Source: CAZJQD01 sp964548165 [NCBI: uncultured bacterium]
Lineage (GTDB): Bacteria > UBA8481
DNA length: 30,107 bases
Assembly (NCBI GenBank): GCA_964548165.1
Contig: CAZJQD010000043.1
Coordinates: 1 to 30,107, forward strand
Direction of reading: 5' to 3'
The translations under genes and the position numbers were made by a program. This document shows, piece after piece, positions 15,916 through 23,087 of the stretch. Below the pieces are notes generated by a model that worked only from the letters and a program-made list of their open reading frames with translations, had not been told where the DNA came from and searched no databases. The stretch's first letter is position 1. Each line of letters begins with the position of its first letter.

Positions 15916-16377
15916 TCAGGGCGTGCTTCGCGAGGTGGCCGCGAGCCCGATCGACGAGGCTAGCCAGCAGGGGGCGATGGCGGTAGCGATGAGCGCATCG
16001 CTGAGAAAGCGTCGCGCTTCGCGTCGCAGGGCCGCCGAGGCGTCGACGTCGACTTCTCCCTCGGGAGCGATGAGGAGGACGCGATGAGCGGTCACAAGCG
16101 CCGCCGCCGTGACGTTCTCCATCCCCTGGGTGTTCAAGGAGGGGGACAGGCAATAGACGGTTGGCCAGCGGGAACCGAGGGCGTGGAGGATCCGAATGCC
16201 GGCAATGAGCGAGAATCGTCTTTCCGGAAAACGGAGGGCCTGTGCTGTGACCGGCGAAGGTATCTCCAGGTGCGTGGGAGCAACGAGGAGGACGCGGCCG
16301 TGGGTGCGCCGCAAGCGATCGACCGCGCCGGGCAGAAGCTCGCGGCGCGCGGAGACGAAGAGGAGGGCGGGATTCAC
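15916..16377 (-). CDS. Small unknown protein in the glycan operon
   Basis: A 153-residue protein I do not recognise. The GTG at 16377 overlaps the stop of the upstream glycosyltransferase as GTGA and makes the protein start with NPALLFVSARRELL, a strand-turn-helix opening. An ATG at 16404 in the same frame would add nine residues and a 31-nt overlap. Alternating hydrophobic strands (GRVLLVAPTHLEIPSP, TVYCLSPSLN, HRVLLIAPEGEVD) suggest a Rossmann-like alpha/beta fold. A hydrophobic stretch near the C-terminus (DALIATAIAPCWLASSIGLA) might be a membrane anchor. A longer alternative frame from 16510 gives an Arg/Pro-rich shadow and was not used. Its tight coupling to GT2 and GT-B genes suggests a part in the same glycan pathway. 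Confidence 0.6.
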   Translation of the reverse strand: MNPALLFVSARRELLPGAVDRLRRTHGRVLLVAPTHLEIPSPVTAQALRFPERRFSLIAGIRILHALGSRWPTVYCLSPSLNTQGMENVTAAALVTAHRVLLIAPEGEVDVDASAALRREARRFLSDALIATAIAPCWLASSIGLAATSRSTP

Positions 16378-17297
16378 GAGAGCCCGACCTTCTCCCAGAT
16401 ACATTCGTCGGAGACCGTGCGTTGAGACGACGTCGACCGTCGAAGAGCGAGGGCCTGTGGCAGCCTCCGGTGCGCGTCGAGATAGCTACGCGCGATCGTG
16501 CGGTCACCACCTCGTATTCCGGAGAGAGAGCAAGCGATGCCCGCGCGGATGAGCCGCCGGGTAAACGCTGGCGACGTCAGCGAGGACCAGGCGAAGAGCC
16601 ACTGGTTACGGTTCATGACCCGCGCCAGGTCCTCGCGCGAGATCACGCGGTTGACGGTGGCGCGATGGTTGTGCACCACGCGGCTCTCCTTCGCGTAGCG
16701 AATCTCGTGGCCGCGTGTCCAGGCCTGGTAGCTGACGTGAACGTCCTCCCAGTAGAAGGGCGCATACAGGCTCGAGAATCCCCCGAGTTCCAGGAAGAGG
16801 CGGCGCCGGAAACAGCCCCCGCCCGTCGCGTAGAAGGCGTAGGGCGACGCGGTGTCGCGATGCGTGAGAATGGCCAGTTGGTCGTCCTGCCAGGTCATGG
16901 CGTTGCGTCCGCAACAGACAACGCCACTCTCCGCCTCCACGATGTGCGCGGTCGTCGCGAAGACGCGCGGTTCCTCCAGCTCGGCGAGCGCCGCGTTGAT
17001 AAACCCCGGTTCCACGAACATGTCGTCGTTGAGGAGCGCCGCAACGTCGCCCGCGGCCGCCTCGAAGCCATGATTGTAGGCGGTGGCCACGCCGAGCGAT
17101 TGCTCGTGGCGCACGAGGCGGATGCCCGGGGCGATCGCGTGGATGCCTGAAAGGTCTTCATCGGAGGCGCCGTCGGCCACGAGCACGATCTCGCAGGGGA
17201 GACGGCTCCGTTCGATCTCCGCGACGGTCGCCCGGAGGCATTGCCGGAGCGTCTCGCCGCCGAAACGGGTGGCAATGACGAAGGAGACCTGGATCAT
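16374..17297 (-). CDS. Family 2 glycosyltransferase
   Basis: A 307-residue GT-A fold glycosyltransferase. VSFVIATRFGGETLRQCL is the GT2 opening; CEIVLVADGASDED, LGVATAYNHGFEAAAGDVAALLNDDMFVEPG (quoted in part: AALLNDDMFVEPG) supplies the acidic metal-binding motif, and FYATGGGCFRRRLF with PFYWEDVHVSYQAW is the acceptor-side ED motif of rhamnosyltransferase-like members. It is the first gene of the minus-strand run that continues with the 153-residue protein, the GT-B protein and the YfhO-like protein. A possible -10 (TACACT, 17338-17333) lies about 35 nt upstream with no clear -35. No membrane segment is present, so it is likely cytoplasmic at the membrane face. Donor and acceptor are unknown. 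Confidence 0.9.
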   Translation of the reverse strand: MIQVSFVIATRFGGETLRQCLRATVAEIERSRLPCEIVLVADGASDEDLSGIHAIAPGIRLVRHEQSLGVATAYNHGFEAAAGDVAALLNDDMFVEPGFINAALAELEEPRVFATTAHIVEAESGVVCCGRNAMTWQDDQLAILTHRDTASPYAFYATGGGCFRRRLFLELGGFSSLYAPFYWEDVHVSYQAWTRGHEIRYAKESRVVHNHRATVNRVISREDLARVMNRNQWLFAWSSLTSPAFTRRLIRAGIACSLSGIRGGDRTIARSYLDAHRRLPQALALRRSTSSQRTVSDECIWEKVGLS

Positions 17298-17406
17298 CCG
17301 TGAAGGCGGCGTCGGCCCGCAGGCGCGAGGGGAGTGTACATCGGGAGATCACTCATGGTATGGAAGGCGGCCCGACAGGTAAATGACTTCACGCGACGGA
17401 TGTCTC

Positions 17407-17460
17407 TGATCCGATTGGTCGGCCGAAACCTTGACAAACTTGAGCAAAATGATCAGATTG
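17407..17460 (+). repeat. Direct repeats flanking a TTGACA box, possible operator
   Basis: TGATCCGATTG (17407-17417) and TGATCAGATTG (17450-17460) differ by one base and are 43 bp apart, about four helical turns. An inverted ATCGGAT half-site lies at 17463-17469. A consensus TTGACA sits between them at 17431-17436. The stretch is visibly more A+T-rich than its surroundings and lies in the divergent spacer of two glycosyltransferase runs. Confidence 0.4.
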
Positions 17461-17466
17461 CGATCG

Positions 17467-17472
17467 GATAAT
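17467..17472 (+). promoter_or_regulatory. Predicted -10 box before the zinc-ribbon micro-ORF
   Basis: GATAAT ends 9 nt before an ATG at 17482. A TTGAGC at 17440-17445 is 21 nt upstream and TTGACA at 17431 is 30 nt upstream, so no -35 has ideal spacing. It may drive the plus-strand glycosyltransferase/methyltransferase pair. Confidence 0.4.
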
Positions 17473-17481
17473 CCTTCCCGC

Positions 17482-17577
17482 ATGTCGATAAATTCCCTGA
17501 TGAGTGACGGTTACGAGATCCGCCACACCTGCCCCCTTTGCGGGTGTTCCGATCTCGCGCTGCGGTACATCGAGTAG
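17482..17577 (+). pseudogene. 31-codon remnant of a methyltransferase N-terminal zinc ribbon
   Basis: The ATG at 17482 opens a 31-codon frame ending in TAG at 17575-17577. Its end, HTCPLCGCSDLALRYIE, looks like the start of the zinc-ribbon that precedes many class I SAM methyltransferases in sugar-modification loci. Only the first Cys pair is present and nothing after the stop continues the family in any frame that I could follow, since the next gene is a glycosyltransferase. It is most likely the stump of a deleted or recombined gene that keeps its promoter region, though a real micropeptide cannot be excluded. Confidence 0.5.
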
Positions 17578-17591
17578 TCGGCGGTCGACTC

Positions 17592-18470
17592 ATGGTGGAT
17601 GTCCGGGAGGTCGGGGTGATTCGTGCGTTCCTCGCTACGTGGTCGCGGGGCTCGGGCGCCGGCTCTGCTGGAGCTGGATCGGCGGGGCCTGGGGCGAAGA
17701 GTGCCGGCGTCCCGGACGTCTCCGTCATCGTTCCCACCTACCGTCGACCCGATCTCCTGAGGCAGGCCCTGGACTCCGTGCGAGAGCAGACCTGGGGCGG
17801 CTGGGAGTGTCTGGTCATCGATTCTGGTTTTGCCGACTCCGCCCGCGACGTCGTCACCGGGATGGGCGATCCCCGGTTTCGCTACGTGGCGCACCATCCA
17901 CCAGGGGTCGCGGCGACCGCGCGCAACCACGGCGTCGCGGAGAGCGTCGGCCGGGTCCTGGCGTTTCTCGACCAGGATGATCTCTGGCATCCGCGCCGGA
18001 TCGAGCGGGGCCTGGAGCTGATGGCCGGGACCGGCGCGGAGTTCGTCTACGCCCCGCTCTGGATCCGACACATGGCGGCGGACGGTATCGGATCGCGACC
18101 GATGGGGTGGAGAGCGGCGTGGCGAGAGGGGCTCCTGCAACCGCGCCTCATGGTCACCGGCCAGGATGCCGGCCTGCACCTGGAGCACGTCCTCGTGCCA
18201 GCCAGCGGGGTCATGATGACGCGATCGCTCTTTGACCGCGCAGGAGGATTTCCCGAGGCGACAGAGAACTTCGGCACGGACGATTACGAACTTTGGCTCA
18301 TCGCCTCATCTCTCTCAGCAGTCGCCGCGGACGATCGACCGGCCGGGTGGTTGCGCCGTCACGAGGGGCAGGCGACCTGGGGCATCGACCTGGTGCCGCG
18401 TCGAGCCGCGGTCGCGGATCGCATCGCGAACCGGATGGAGCCCATCGCGGCGCGGACGGTGCGCGCGTGA
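17592..18470 (+). CDS. Family 2 glycosyltransferase
   Basis: A 292-residue GT-A enzyme. After a Gly/Ala/Ser-rich N-terminal leader of about 35 residues comes PDVSVIVPTYRRPDLLRQAL, then WECLVIDSGF, GVAATARNHGVAESVGRVLA and FLDQDDLWHPRRI, the metal-binding DxD region. GVMMTRSLFDRAGGF and TDDYELWLIA form the later ED-type catalytic region. The ATG at 17592 was chosen because the frame further up overlaps the zinc-ribbon remnant; the real start might be a later codon nearer the conserved domain. Its TGA is shared with the GTG start of the methyltransferase (GTGA), so the two are translationally coupled. Sugar specificity is unknown. Confidence 0.87.
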   Translation: MVDVREVGVIRAFLATWSRGSGAGSAGAGSAGPGAKSAGVPDVSVIVPTYRRPDLLRQALDSVREQTWGGWECLVIDSGFADSARDVVTGMGDPRFRYVAHHPPGVAATARNHGVAESVGRVLAFLDQDDLWHPRRIERGLELMAGTGAEFVYAPLWIRHMAADGIGSRPMGWRAAWREGLLQPRLMVTGQDAGLHLEHVLVPASGVMMTRSLFDRAGGFPEATENFGTDDYELWLIASSLSAVAADDRPAGWLRRHEGQATWGIDLVPRRAAVADRIANRMEPIAARTVRA

Positions 18471-19294
18471 AGGAATCGGCCGCGGCCAGGCTCTACCTGG
18501 ACCTCCTGAAGCGCACGCTCTGCGACCTCGATGCCGGGGTCGAGTACACGCCGGCGCGGCTCCCGAGAGATTTCCTCCGCCATCGGATCTCGCGGGCGGT
18601 CGTCCTGTGGCTCAGGCGACGCGGCATCCGCGTGATGAAGGAGCACATCGTCGATCCGGCGGCACGCGCCGAGGGCATGGACTGGCCGGTGCGGGCGTAC
18701 ACGATGATCGGGATGAAACGACTCTCTCACCTGCAGGAGTGCGTCGAGACGGTGCTCCGCGAGAAGGTGCCGGGCGATCTCGTCGAGACCGGGGTCTGGC
18801 GGGGCGGAACGGTCATCTTCATGCGCGCGATCCTATCGGCTTACGAGGACGCGGAGAGGACCGTCTGGGTGGCCGACAGTTTCCGGGGATTGCCCGCTCC
18901 GGATGCGGTGAAGTATCCGGCCGACGAAGGGGATCGCCATCATACGCAGGCCGAGTACCTGGGCGTGTCGCTGGAGCAGGTGAAGCGGAACTTCGAGGCC
19001 TTCGGCATGCTCGATGATCGCGTACGGTTCCTCGAGGGGTGGTTCCGGGACACCCTGCCGACGGCGCCGATCCGGTCGCTATCCATCCTGCGCATGGACG
19101 GGGACATGTACGAGTCCACGATGGACGCGCTCGTGAACCTCTATCCCAAGCTCTCGCCGGGCGGCTTCGCGATCGTGGACGACTACTTCCTACGGGGATG
19201 CCGCCAGGCCGTCACCGATTACCGGGAGAAGAACGGGATCACGGAAGAGATCCACTGGATCGACAAGCTGGGCGCCTTCTGGCGGAAGCGGTGA
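18467..19294 (+). CDS. TylF/MycF-family O-methyltransferase
   Basis: A 275-residue SAM-dependent methyltransferase of the macrocin O-methyltransferase (TylF) family, which methylates sugar hydroxyls and needs a metal ion. GDLVETGVWRGGTVIFMRA is the SAM-binding motif I, VWVADSFRGLP the second strand, and ILRMDGDMYESTMDALVNLY plus GGFAIVDDYFLRGCRQAV carry the conserved metal-binding aspartates and the closing AV-D-YR motif. The start is GTG at 18467, overlapping the glycosyltransferase stop; the frame upstream to 18293 is shadow sequence. The gene ends in TGA directly against the 202-bp inverted-repeat element. It likely methylates the sugar added by the coupled glycosyltransferase or its precursor. 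Confidence 0.9.
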   Translation: MKESAAARLYLDLLKRTLCDLDAGVEYTPARLPRDFLRHRISRAVVLWLRRRGIRVMKEHIVDPAARAEGMDWPVRAYTMIGMKRLSHLQECVETVLREKVPGDLVETGVWRGGTVIFMRAILSAYEDAERTVWVADSFRGLPAPDAVKYPADEGDRHHTQAEYLGVSLEQVKRNFEAFGMLDDRVRFLEGWFRDTLPTAPIRSLSILRMDGDMYESTMDALVNLYPKLSPGGFAIVDDYFLRGCRQAVTDYREKNGITEEIHWIDKLGAFWRKR

Positions 19295-19496
19295 TGGTGT
19301 CAGACTGCGGAAATGCGGAGCTGTAAACAGGCGAGTTCCAAGCCATTACCACCAGTCTCGATAAGGTCGACCGTAGGCCTTTTCCGTGATGGTTCAGGCC
19401 GGAAGGCGATCTTTTGAAACCACTTCTGGCCATCCCGTGTGTAAGCGGGCCCTAAATGCAATGTTCTCAGATCCGCAATTCCGCAGTCTGACACCA
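19295..19496. mobile_element. 202-bp miniature inverted-repeat element
   Basis: TGGTGTCAGACTGCGGAA (19295-19312) is repeated perfectly in inverse at 19479-19496, and the match goes on inward to 29 bp with two mismatches. The element fills the gap between the TGA of the TylF-like gene (19292-19294) and the TGA of the convergent SPASM gene (19498-19500), so the two outer edges read TGA-TGGTGTC and TGAT-TGGTGTC. The inside is visibly less G+C-rich than the genes around it. One frame on the minus strand is open almost end to end (TTG at 19497 to TGA at 19300, 65 codons) but resembles no transposase I know. There is no clear target-site duplication. It looks like a MITE or a transposase-mobilised repeat; it could also act as a long terminator hairpin. 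Confidence 0.72.
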
Positions 19497-19497
19497 A

Positions 19498-21171
19498 TCA
19501 GGTGAAGGGGTAGTACCACTCTCCACAGGACGAGCAGAAGTGATCCTTGGCCGCGCAGCCGCCGTCGTGAAAGCGATGGATCCGATCCAGGCGTTCGCCG
19601 CGCCAGGCGCTCATCAGTCCGTCGCGGACGTGACCGACGACCTGTTCCGCATCGACGTCCTCGCGGCAGGGGACGATGGATCCGTCCCAGAGGACGTAGG
19701 GGCCCTCGAGGAGCTGGCGGCAGGGGAAGCGGTGCAACGGCGTCCACGTGCTCTCGGCCGGCCGCGAGATGCGGCCCCGGTAGAGGTTGTCGTGGCGGTA
19801 GATGGCGTGCTCGATGGGGTCTCGGGTCTTGTAGAGCTCGGCGAGGATCTCGGCATCGGAGGCTTCGCGAACCAGTCGATTGCGGAGCTCGCGGCCGACC
19901 GCGGCCTTGAGGTCATAGCGCTCGAAGAAGGCGTCGACGTCATCCTTGGTCTCCGCCATCTCCGTCATCTCGACCGCCAGGATGGGCCTTCGGGAGCCGT
20001 CCTCGTTCGCGGGCAGGGCCTTCTTGGCGGCGATGAGGCGCGCGAGCCCGGCGGTCGCCTCGTGGTAGCGCGAGGCCGCGCCCGAGACGCGCCCGTAGGT
20101 CTCGGGTGTAGCGGCGTCGAGACGAACGAAGATGGCGTCGACGCCGGACTTCACGAGCCGGTCAGCGGTGGCGTCGTCGATCGCGAGGGCGTTCGTCCGG
20201 AGATCGACGCGGAAACCCGCCGCGGCGGCCTCGGCGATCCAATCGATGGCCTCGGGGTGGAGCAGGGGCTCGCCGAAGTCCCAGAGATCGATCGAGACCG
20301 GGAGCGGTCCTCGGGGAAGATCCGCGAGGATCTTGCGCCAGGTTGCGGCGTCCATGCGGCCCACCGGGCGCTTCGGCGCCAGCGTGCGCGGAGAACGGAG
20401 GCGAGTGGGAAGGTTGTCGTCGTTGGTGAGTTCGACTCCGACGTGCGAGATGTGTCGGCGGAAGAGCTCGGGCCTGGCCTTCCAGATCGCTTCGAGATCG
20501 GACCTCTGCCAGTTCCCGTCAGGACGCTCGGAGCCGACGCGCATCAGCTCGGCAAGCACCTCGTCGTAGGCGGCTATCGGTTCGAAGCGGATGGAGAAGG
20601 GGATGGGCGGGGCCTGGAGAGCAGATGAATCGATCGTGGCGCTGGCCACGGGCTTGCCGGCGGCGCGGACCTCGCGCTCGTAGCGGAAGCGGTAGGCGCA
20701 GGCCGTCTCCCACGGGAGAACGCCGCCGGTCGTGTAGAGCGTGGATTGGCCGGGGGGAACATGCGCGACGAGGCGCGAGAGTTCATCGGCGGTGAAGAAA
20801 AGCGCGCGGGTCTCGATCGAGAGGATGACGGTCTCGTCGTCGAGCTTGAGCGTCGAGACCCACTCGGCGGCCTGCTTCCTCTCGAACTCGTCGGTGACGC
20901 GGGCGTCGGGAAACTCGGAGACGGTGCCGGGAAGACCCGACGTCCGGATGAAGGCCTCGGCGGCGGCGACGGCCGCGCGGTAGGCGGCGTCGTCCATGAA
21001 CGGCGTGCGGTGGACGTCGGCGTTCAGGAAGAAGCGCTCGTAGCCGAAGGAGCGAAGGCGGCGGAGGAAGGCGGAATGGATGTCGACGGAGGGAGCCGCC
21101 ACCTGGCACCCCAGAGCACGGCTCCAGGTGCCCCCGAACGAGGCGTTAAGGACAACGAAGCAATCGGACAC
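19498..21171 (-). CDS. SPASM-domain protein with a degenerate radical-SAM core
   Basis: A 557-residue protein. Residues about 240-470 read like a radical-SAM barrel: HVGVELTNDDNLPTRLRSP aligns with the usual ELTN-x-CNL-x-C-x-x-C start, followed by SIDLWDFGEPLLHPEAIDWI, FRVDLRTNALAI and GVDAIFVRLDAATPETY. The three cluster cysteines are replaced (by position D252, T256, R259) and no cysteine lies nearby. The C-terminal SPASM domain keeps C484, C502, C539, C546 and C549. The N-terminal 240 residues (CFVVLNASFGGTWSRAL, FFLNADVHRTPFM) are not a standard radical-SAM part and may be nucleotidyltransferase-like. This layout recalls the spiro-SPASM family as I remember it. It starts at GTG 21171 with a leaderless promoter. 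Catalysis is doubtful; a binding or scaffold role in the glycan locus is inferred. Confidence 0.75.
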   Translation of the reverse strand: MSDCFVVLNASFGGTWSRALGCQVAAPSVDIHSAFLRRLRSFGYERFFLNADVHRTPFMDDAAYRAAVAAAEAFIRTSGLPGTVSEFPDARVTDEFERKQAAEWVSTLKLDDETVILSIETRALFFTADELSRLVAHVPPGQSTLYTTGGVLPWETACAYRFRYEREVRAAGKPVASATIDSSALQAPPIPFSIRFEPIAAYDEVLAELMRVGSERPDGNWQRSDLEAIWKARPELFRRHISHVGVELTNDDNLPTRLRSPRTLAPKRPVGRMDAATWRKILADLPRGPLPVSIDLWDFGEPLLHPEAIDWIAEAAAAGFRVDLRTNALAIDDATADRLVKSGVDAIFVRLDAATPETYGRVSGAASRYHEATAGLARLIAAKKALPANEDGSRRPILAVEMTEMAETKDDVDAFFERYDLKAAVGRELRNRLVREASDAEILAELYKTRDPIEHAIYRHDNLYRGRISRPAESTWTPLHRFPCRQLLEGPYVLWDGSIVPCREDVDAEQVVGHVRDGLMSAWRGERLDRIHRFHDGGCAAKDHFCSSCGEWYYPFT

Positions 21172-21177
21172 GGACGG

Positions 21178-21206
21178 AATCTAGAGCGGGGACCGAGGCA
21201 AGGCAA
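21178..21206 (-). promoter_or_regulatory. Predicted promoter of the SPASM gene (leaderless, GTG start)
   Basis: On the minus strand TTGCCT (21206-21201), a 17-nt spacer and TAGATT (21183-21178) end 6 nt before the GTG at 21171. The -35 hexamer, spacer and 6-nt gap are the same as for bolA. Confidence 0.65.
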
Positions 21207-21269
21207 GCCGCGCGTGCGAGCCACGCAGGCAAGCGCGAGGACTACGGCGCAGGCGGGGCCGAGCGAGCA

Positions 21270-22034
21270 TCAGTCGAGCACGAGGTAGGAGGTCCGCGAG
21301 TTGTGCGGGTAGCGCTTGAGCGAGTAGCGGTTCAGCCCGAAGACTTCCTTCAGAGCCAGCGTCTCGCCCGGGCACTCGTGGTCGTTGGCCTCGTCGAAAC
21401 CGATGACGCTGCCGCGGGTCATCCGGTCCTTGATGGCCATCAGGCACGCCTTCGTCGGCTTGTAGAGATCGAAGTCGAAGTAGGCGAGCGCGATGACGCT
21501 CTCCGGGTTCTCCTTGAGGTAGGGGCCGATCGTCCTGGTGGCGTCTCCCTTCACGAGCCCGTGCTTCTTGATGTGCGGGAGGGGGCTCTCCTTCTCCTGG
21601 AGGTCGAGGAGCTTTCCGAGGTAATCCTCGTAGTTCTTCGTCACCGCGTAGGAGCCCTTCTTCATCATCCGTCCCTTGCCGTCCTGGGGCGAGATCTCGG
21701 GGAAGCCGGCGAACGTGTCGAAGCCGACGATCTTGCGCAGGCGATTGTAGGGCTCGTAGACACCGCGGAGGGAGGAGAAGAGGGAGAGGTTCTGGCCCCA
21801 GCGGCAGCCGAACTCGAGGACGACGCCCTGGATATCGAGGATCTGGCGGTAGAGAAAGTCCATGAAGAGGATGCGCGACATCATCTGGGGCACGACGAAG
21901 AGCCCGATGTTGGTGAGCAGTTCGTCGTCGGGGATCGGGCACTCGCGGAAGTGCTCGACGAGGAGATTGCGTCGCTCCGTCTGCGCCGCGTCTCCGAAGC
22001 TGACGAAGTTATACGGTGATTGGCTCTTGGTCAT
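21270..22034 (-). CDS. TylF-like class I SAM methyltransferase
   Basis: A 254-residue protein related to macrocin/deoxyhexose O-methyltransferases but distinct from the one at 18467. VVLEFGCRWGQNLSLFSSL is the SAM-binding loop, KIVGFDTFAGFPEISPQDG the second strand region, IALAYFDFDLYKPTKACLMA the metal-site aspartate strand, and RGSVIGFDEANDHECPGETL the last acidic motif. A ribosome binding site AAAGGG lies 6 nt before the ATG. It is transcribed away from the divergent glycosyltransferase at 22155 and towards the SPASM gene, with 98 bp between them; the SPASM gene has its own promoter. It probably modifies the same glycan. Confidence 0.85.
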   Translation of the reverse strand: MTKSQSPYNFVSFGDAAQTERRNLLVEHFRECPIPDDELLTNIGLFVVPQMMSRILFMDFLYRQILDIQGVVLEFGCRWGQNLSLFSSLRGVYEPYNRLRKIVGFDTFAGFPEISPQDGKGRMMKKGSYAVTKNYEDYLGKLLDLQEKESPLPHIKKHGLVKGDATRTIGPYLKENPESVIALAYFDFDLYKPTKACLMAIKDRMTRGSVIGFDEANDHECPGETLALKEVFGLNRYSLKRYPHNSRTSYLVLD

Positions 22035-22136
22035 GGGGCCCTTTCCCTGGCGGTGCAGCTTCGTAACTCTCTTTTTATCGGCAGTTCATGTCCCTTCACC
22101 CACGATTATTTCACGCCCCGCCGTCCGCCCCGCCCC

Positions 22137-22142
22137 TATAAT
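22137..22142 (+). promoter_or_regulatory. Consensus -10 box of the glycosyltransferase gene
   Basis: Perfect TATAAT ending 12 nt before the ATG at 22155, so the leader would be about 5 nt. No -35 resembling TTGACA is found at 16-18 nt, where the sequence is C-rich. Confidence 0.55.
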
Positions 22143-22154
22143 CCCGCCACGACC

Positions 22155-23087
22155 ATGTATAACCGCTTCGTCGTCGACGACACCTACCGCTTCGAGCCCC
22201 ATGACACGGTGAAGATGGGGCGCCTGATGGCGCTTCCCGACGAGCCCGTCCTCTCGATCATCGTGCCGGTCTTCAACCAGGAGAAGCATGTCGGCGAGAC
22301 GATCGAGAGCGTCCTGACGCAGGACTACGACCGGATCGACCTCCTGCTGGTCGACGGCGGGAGCACGGACGGGACGCTCGACGTGGTCCGGAAGTTCGCG
22401 CACGACCGGCGGCTACGCTGGTTCTCCGAGCCGGATCGATGCCCCAACGACGCGACCTTGAAGGGGCTCAAGATGGCGAACGGCCACTGCTTCGGCGTGC
22501 AGTGCTCGTCGGACACTTACAAGCCCGGGGTCTTTCGCCGCGCGATGGAGGAGTTCGTCCGCGACCCTTCGCTCTTCTGCGTCGGTGGTCTCTGTCTCGA
22601 CATCAAGGCCGATGGGACAGTCACCGTCTGGGACGAACTGGGGGCGAAGGAGCGCGAATACGTGACCGTGGACCAGGCCCTGGCGTTCATCATCCCGCCG
22701 GTCCAGTCCTCGTTCTATCGGCGCGAGGTGCTCTTCTGCCTCGGCGGATTCGACGAGCGGTTCGGGACCTGCCACACGGTCTACTACCTGCACTTCCTGC
22801 TCGAGGGGATGCGGATGGGAGGGCGCGCGCTGGCGGTGCCCGAGGTCTGGGGCGTCTTCACGCGCGGCGAGTCCTCGGTCACGACCCGGATCCTGCGCAA
22901 CATCGACGACGTCTACCGCCAGAGGATCCTGACCGCCAACCATGCGGCCGCCATCTACCGGGAGACGCTCTCGGAGGCGCAGAGGGAATACCTCCGCAAG
23001 AGGCTCTACCTGCCGGAGGAGGTTCGCGAGCGGCTGGCTGCGTTCCAGCCTGCCTTGACGGCCTCAGCCACGGCCTCCGCGCCGTAG
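22155..23087 (+). CDS. Family 2 glycosyltransferase with an atypical acidic motif
   Basis: A 310-residue GT2 enzyme. PVLSIIVPVFNQEKHVGETI, IDLLLVDGGSTDGTLDVV and RWFSEPDRCPNDATLKGLKM are the canonical nucleotide-sugar binding strands. At the usual N-S-D-D-x-Y metal site it has CSSDTYKPGVF, so only one of the acidic residues is kept. PPVQSSFYRREVLFCLGGFDE and HTVYYLHFLLEGMRM follow in family order. The ATG at 22155 is set by a TATAAT box 12 nt upstream; the frame above it overlaps a divergent methyltransferase promoter region. Its last 82 nt overlap, tail to tail, the end of the transketolase C-subunit gene. Donor and acceptor are unknown. Confidence 0.9.
   Translation: MYNRFVVDDTYRFEPHDTVKMGRLMALPDEPVLSIIVPVFNQEKHVGETIESVLTQDYDRIDLLLVDGGSTDGTLDVVRKFAHDRRLRWFSEPDRCPNDATLKGLKMANGHCFGVQCSSDTYKPGVFRRAMEEFVRDPSLFCVGGLCLDIKADGTVTVWDELGAKEREYVTVDQALAFIIPPVQSSFYRREVLFCLGGFDERFGTCHTVYYLHFLLEGMRMGGRALAVPEVWGVFTRGESSVTTRILRNIDDVYRQRILTANHAAAIYRETLSEAQREYLRKRLYLPEEVRERLAAFQPALTASATASAP

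Noticed and set aside
15863-16510. 215-codon minus-strand frame overlapping the small unknown protein
   Set aside because: Arg/Pro/His-rich shadow composition, while the alternative frame has regular hydrophobic strands and a coupled GTG start.
17333-17338. TACACT as promoter of the GT2 gene at 17297
   Set aside because: No -35 partner at 16-18 nt and a 35-nt gap unlike the other promoters here; too weak to list.
19300-19497. 65-codon frame inside the inverted-repeat element as a real gene
   Set aside because: It begins and ends within the terminal repeats, has a TTG start without a ribosome binding site and no recognisable family; kept only as a property of the element.
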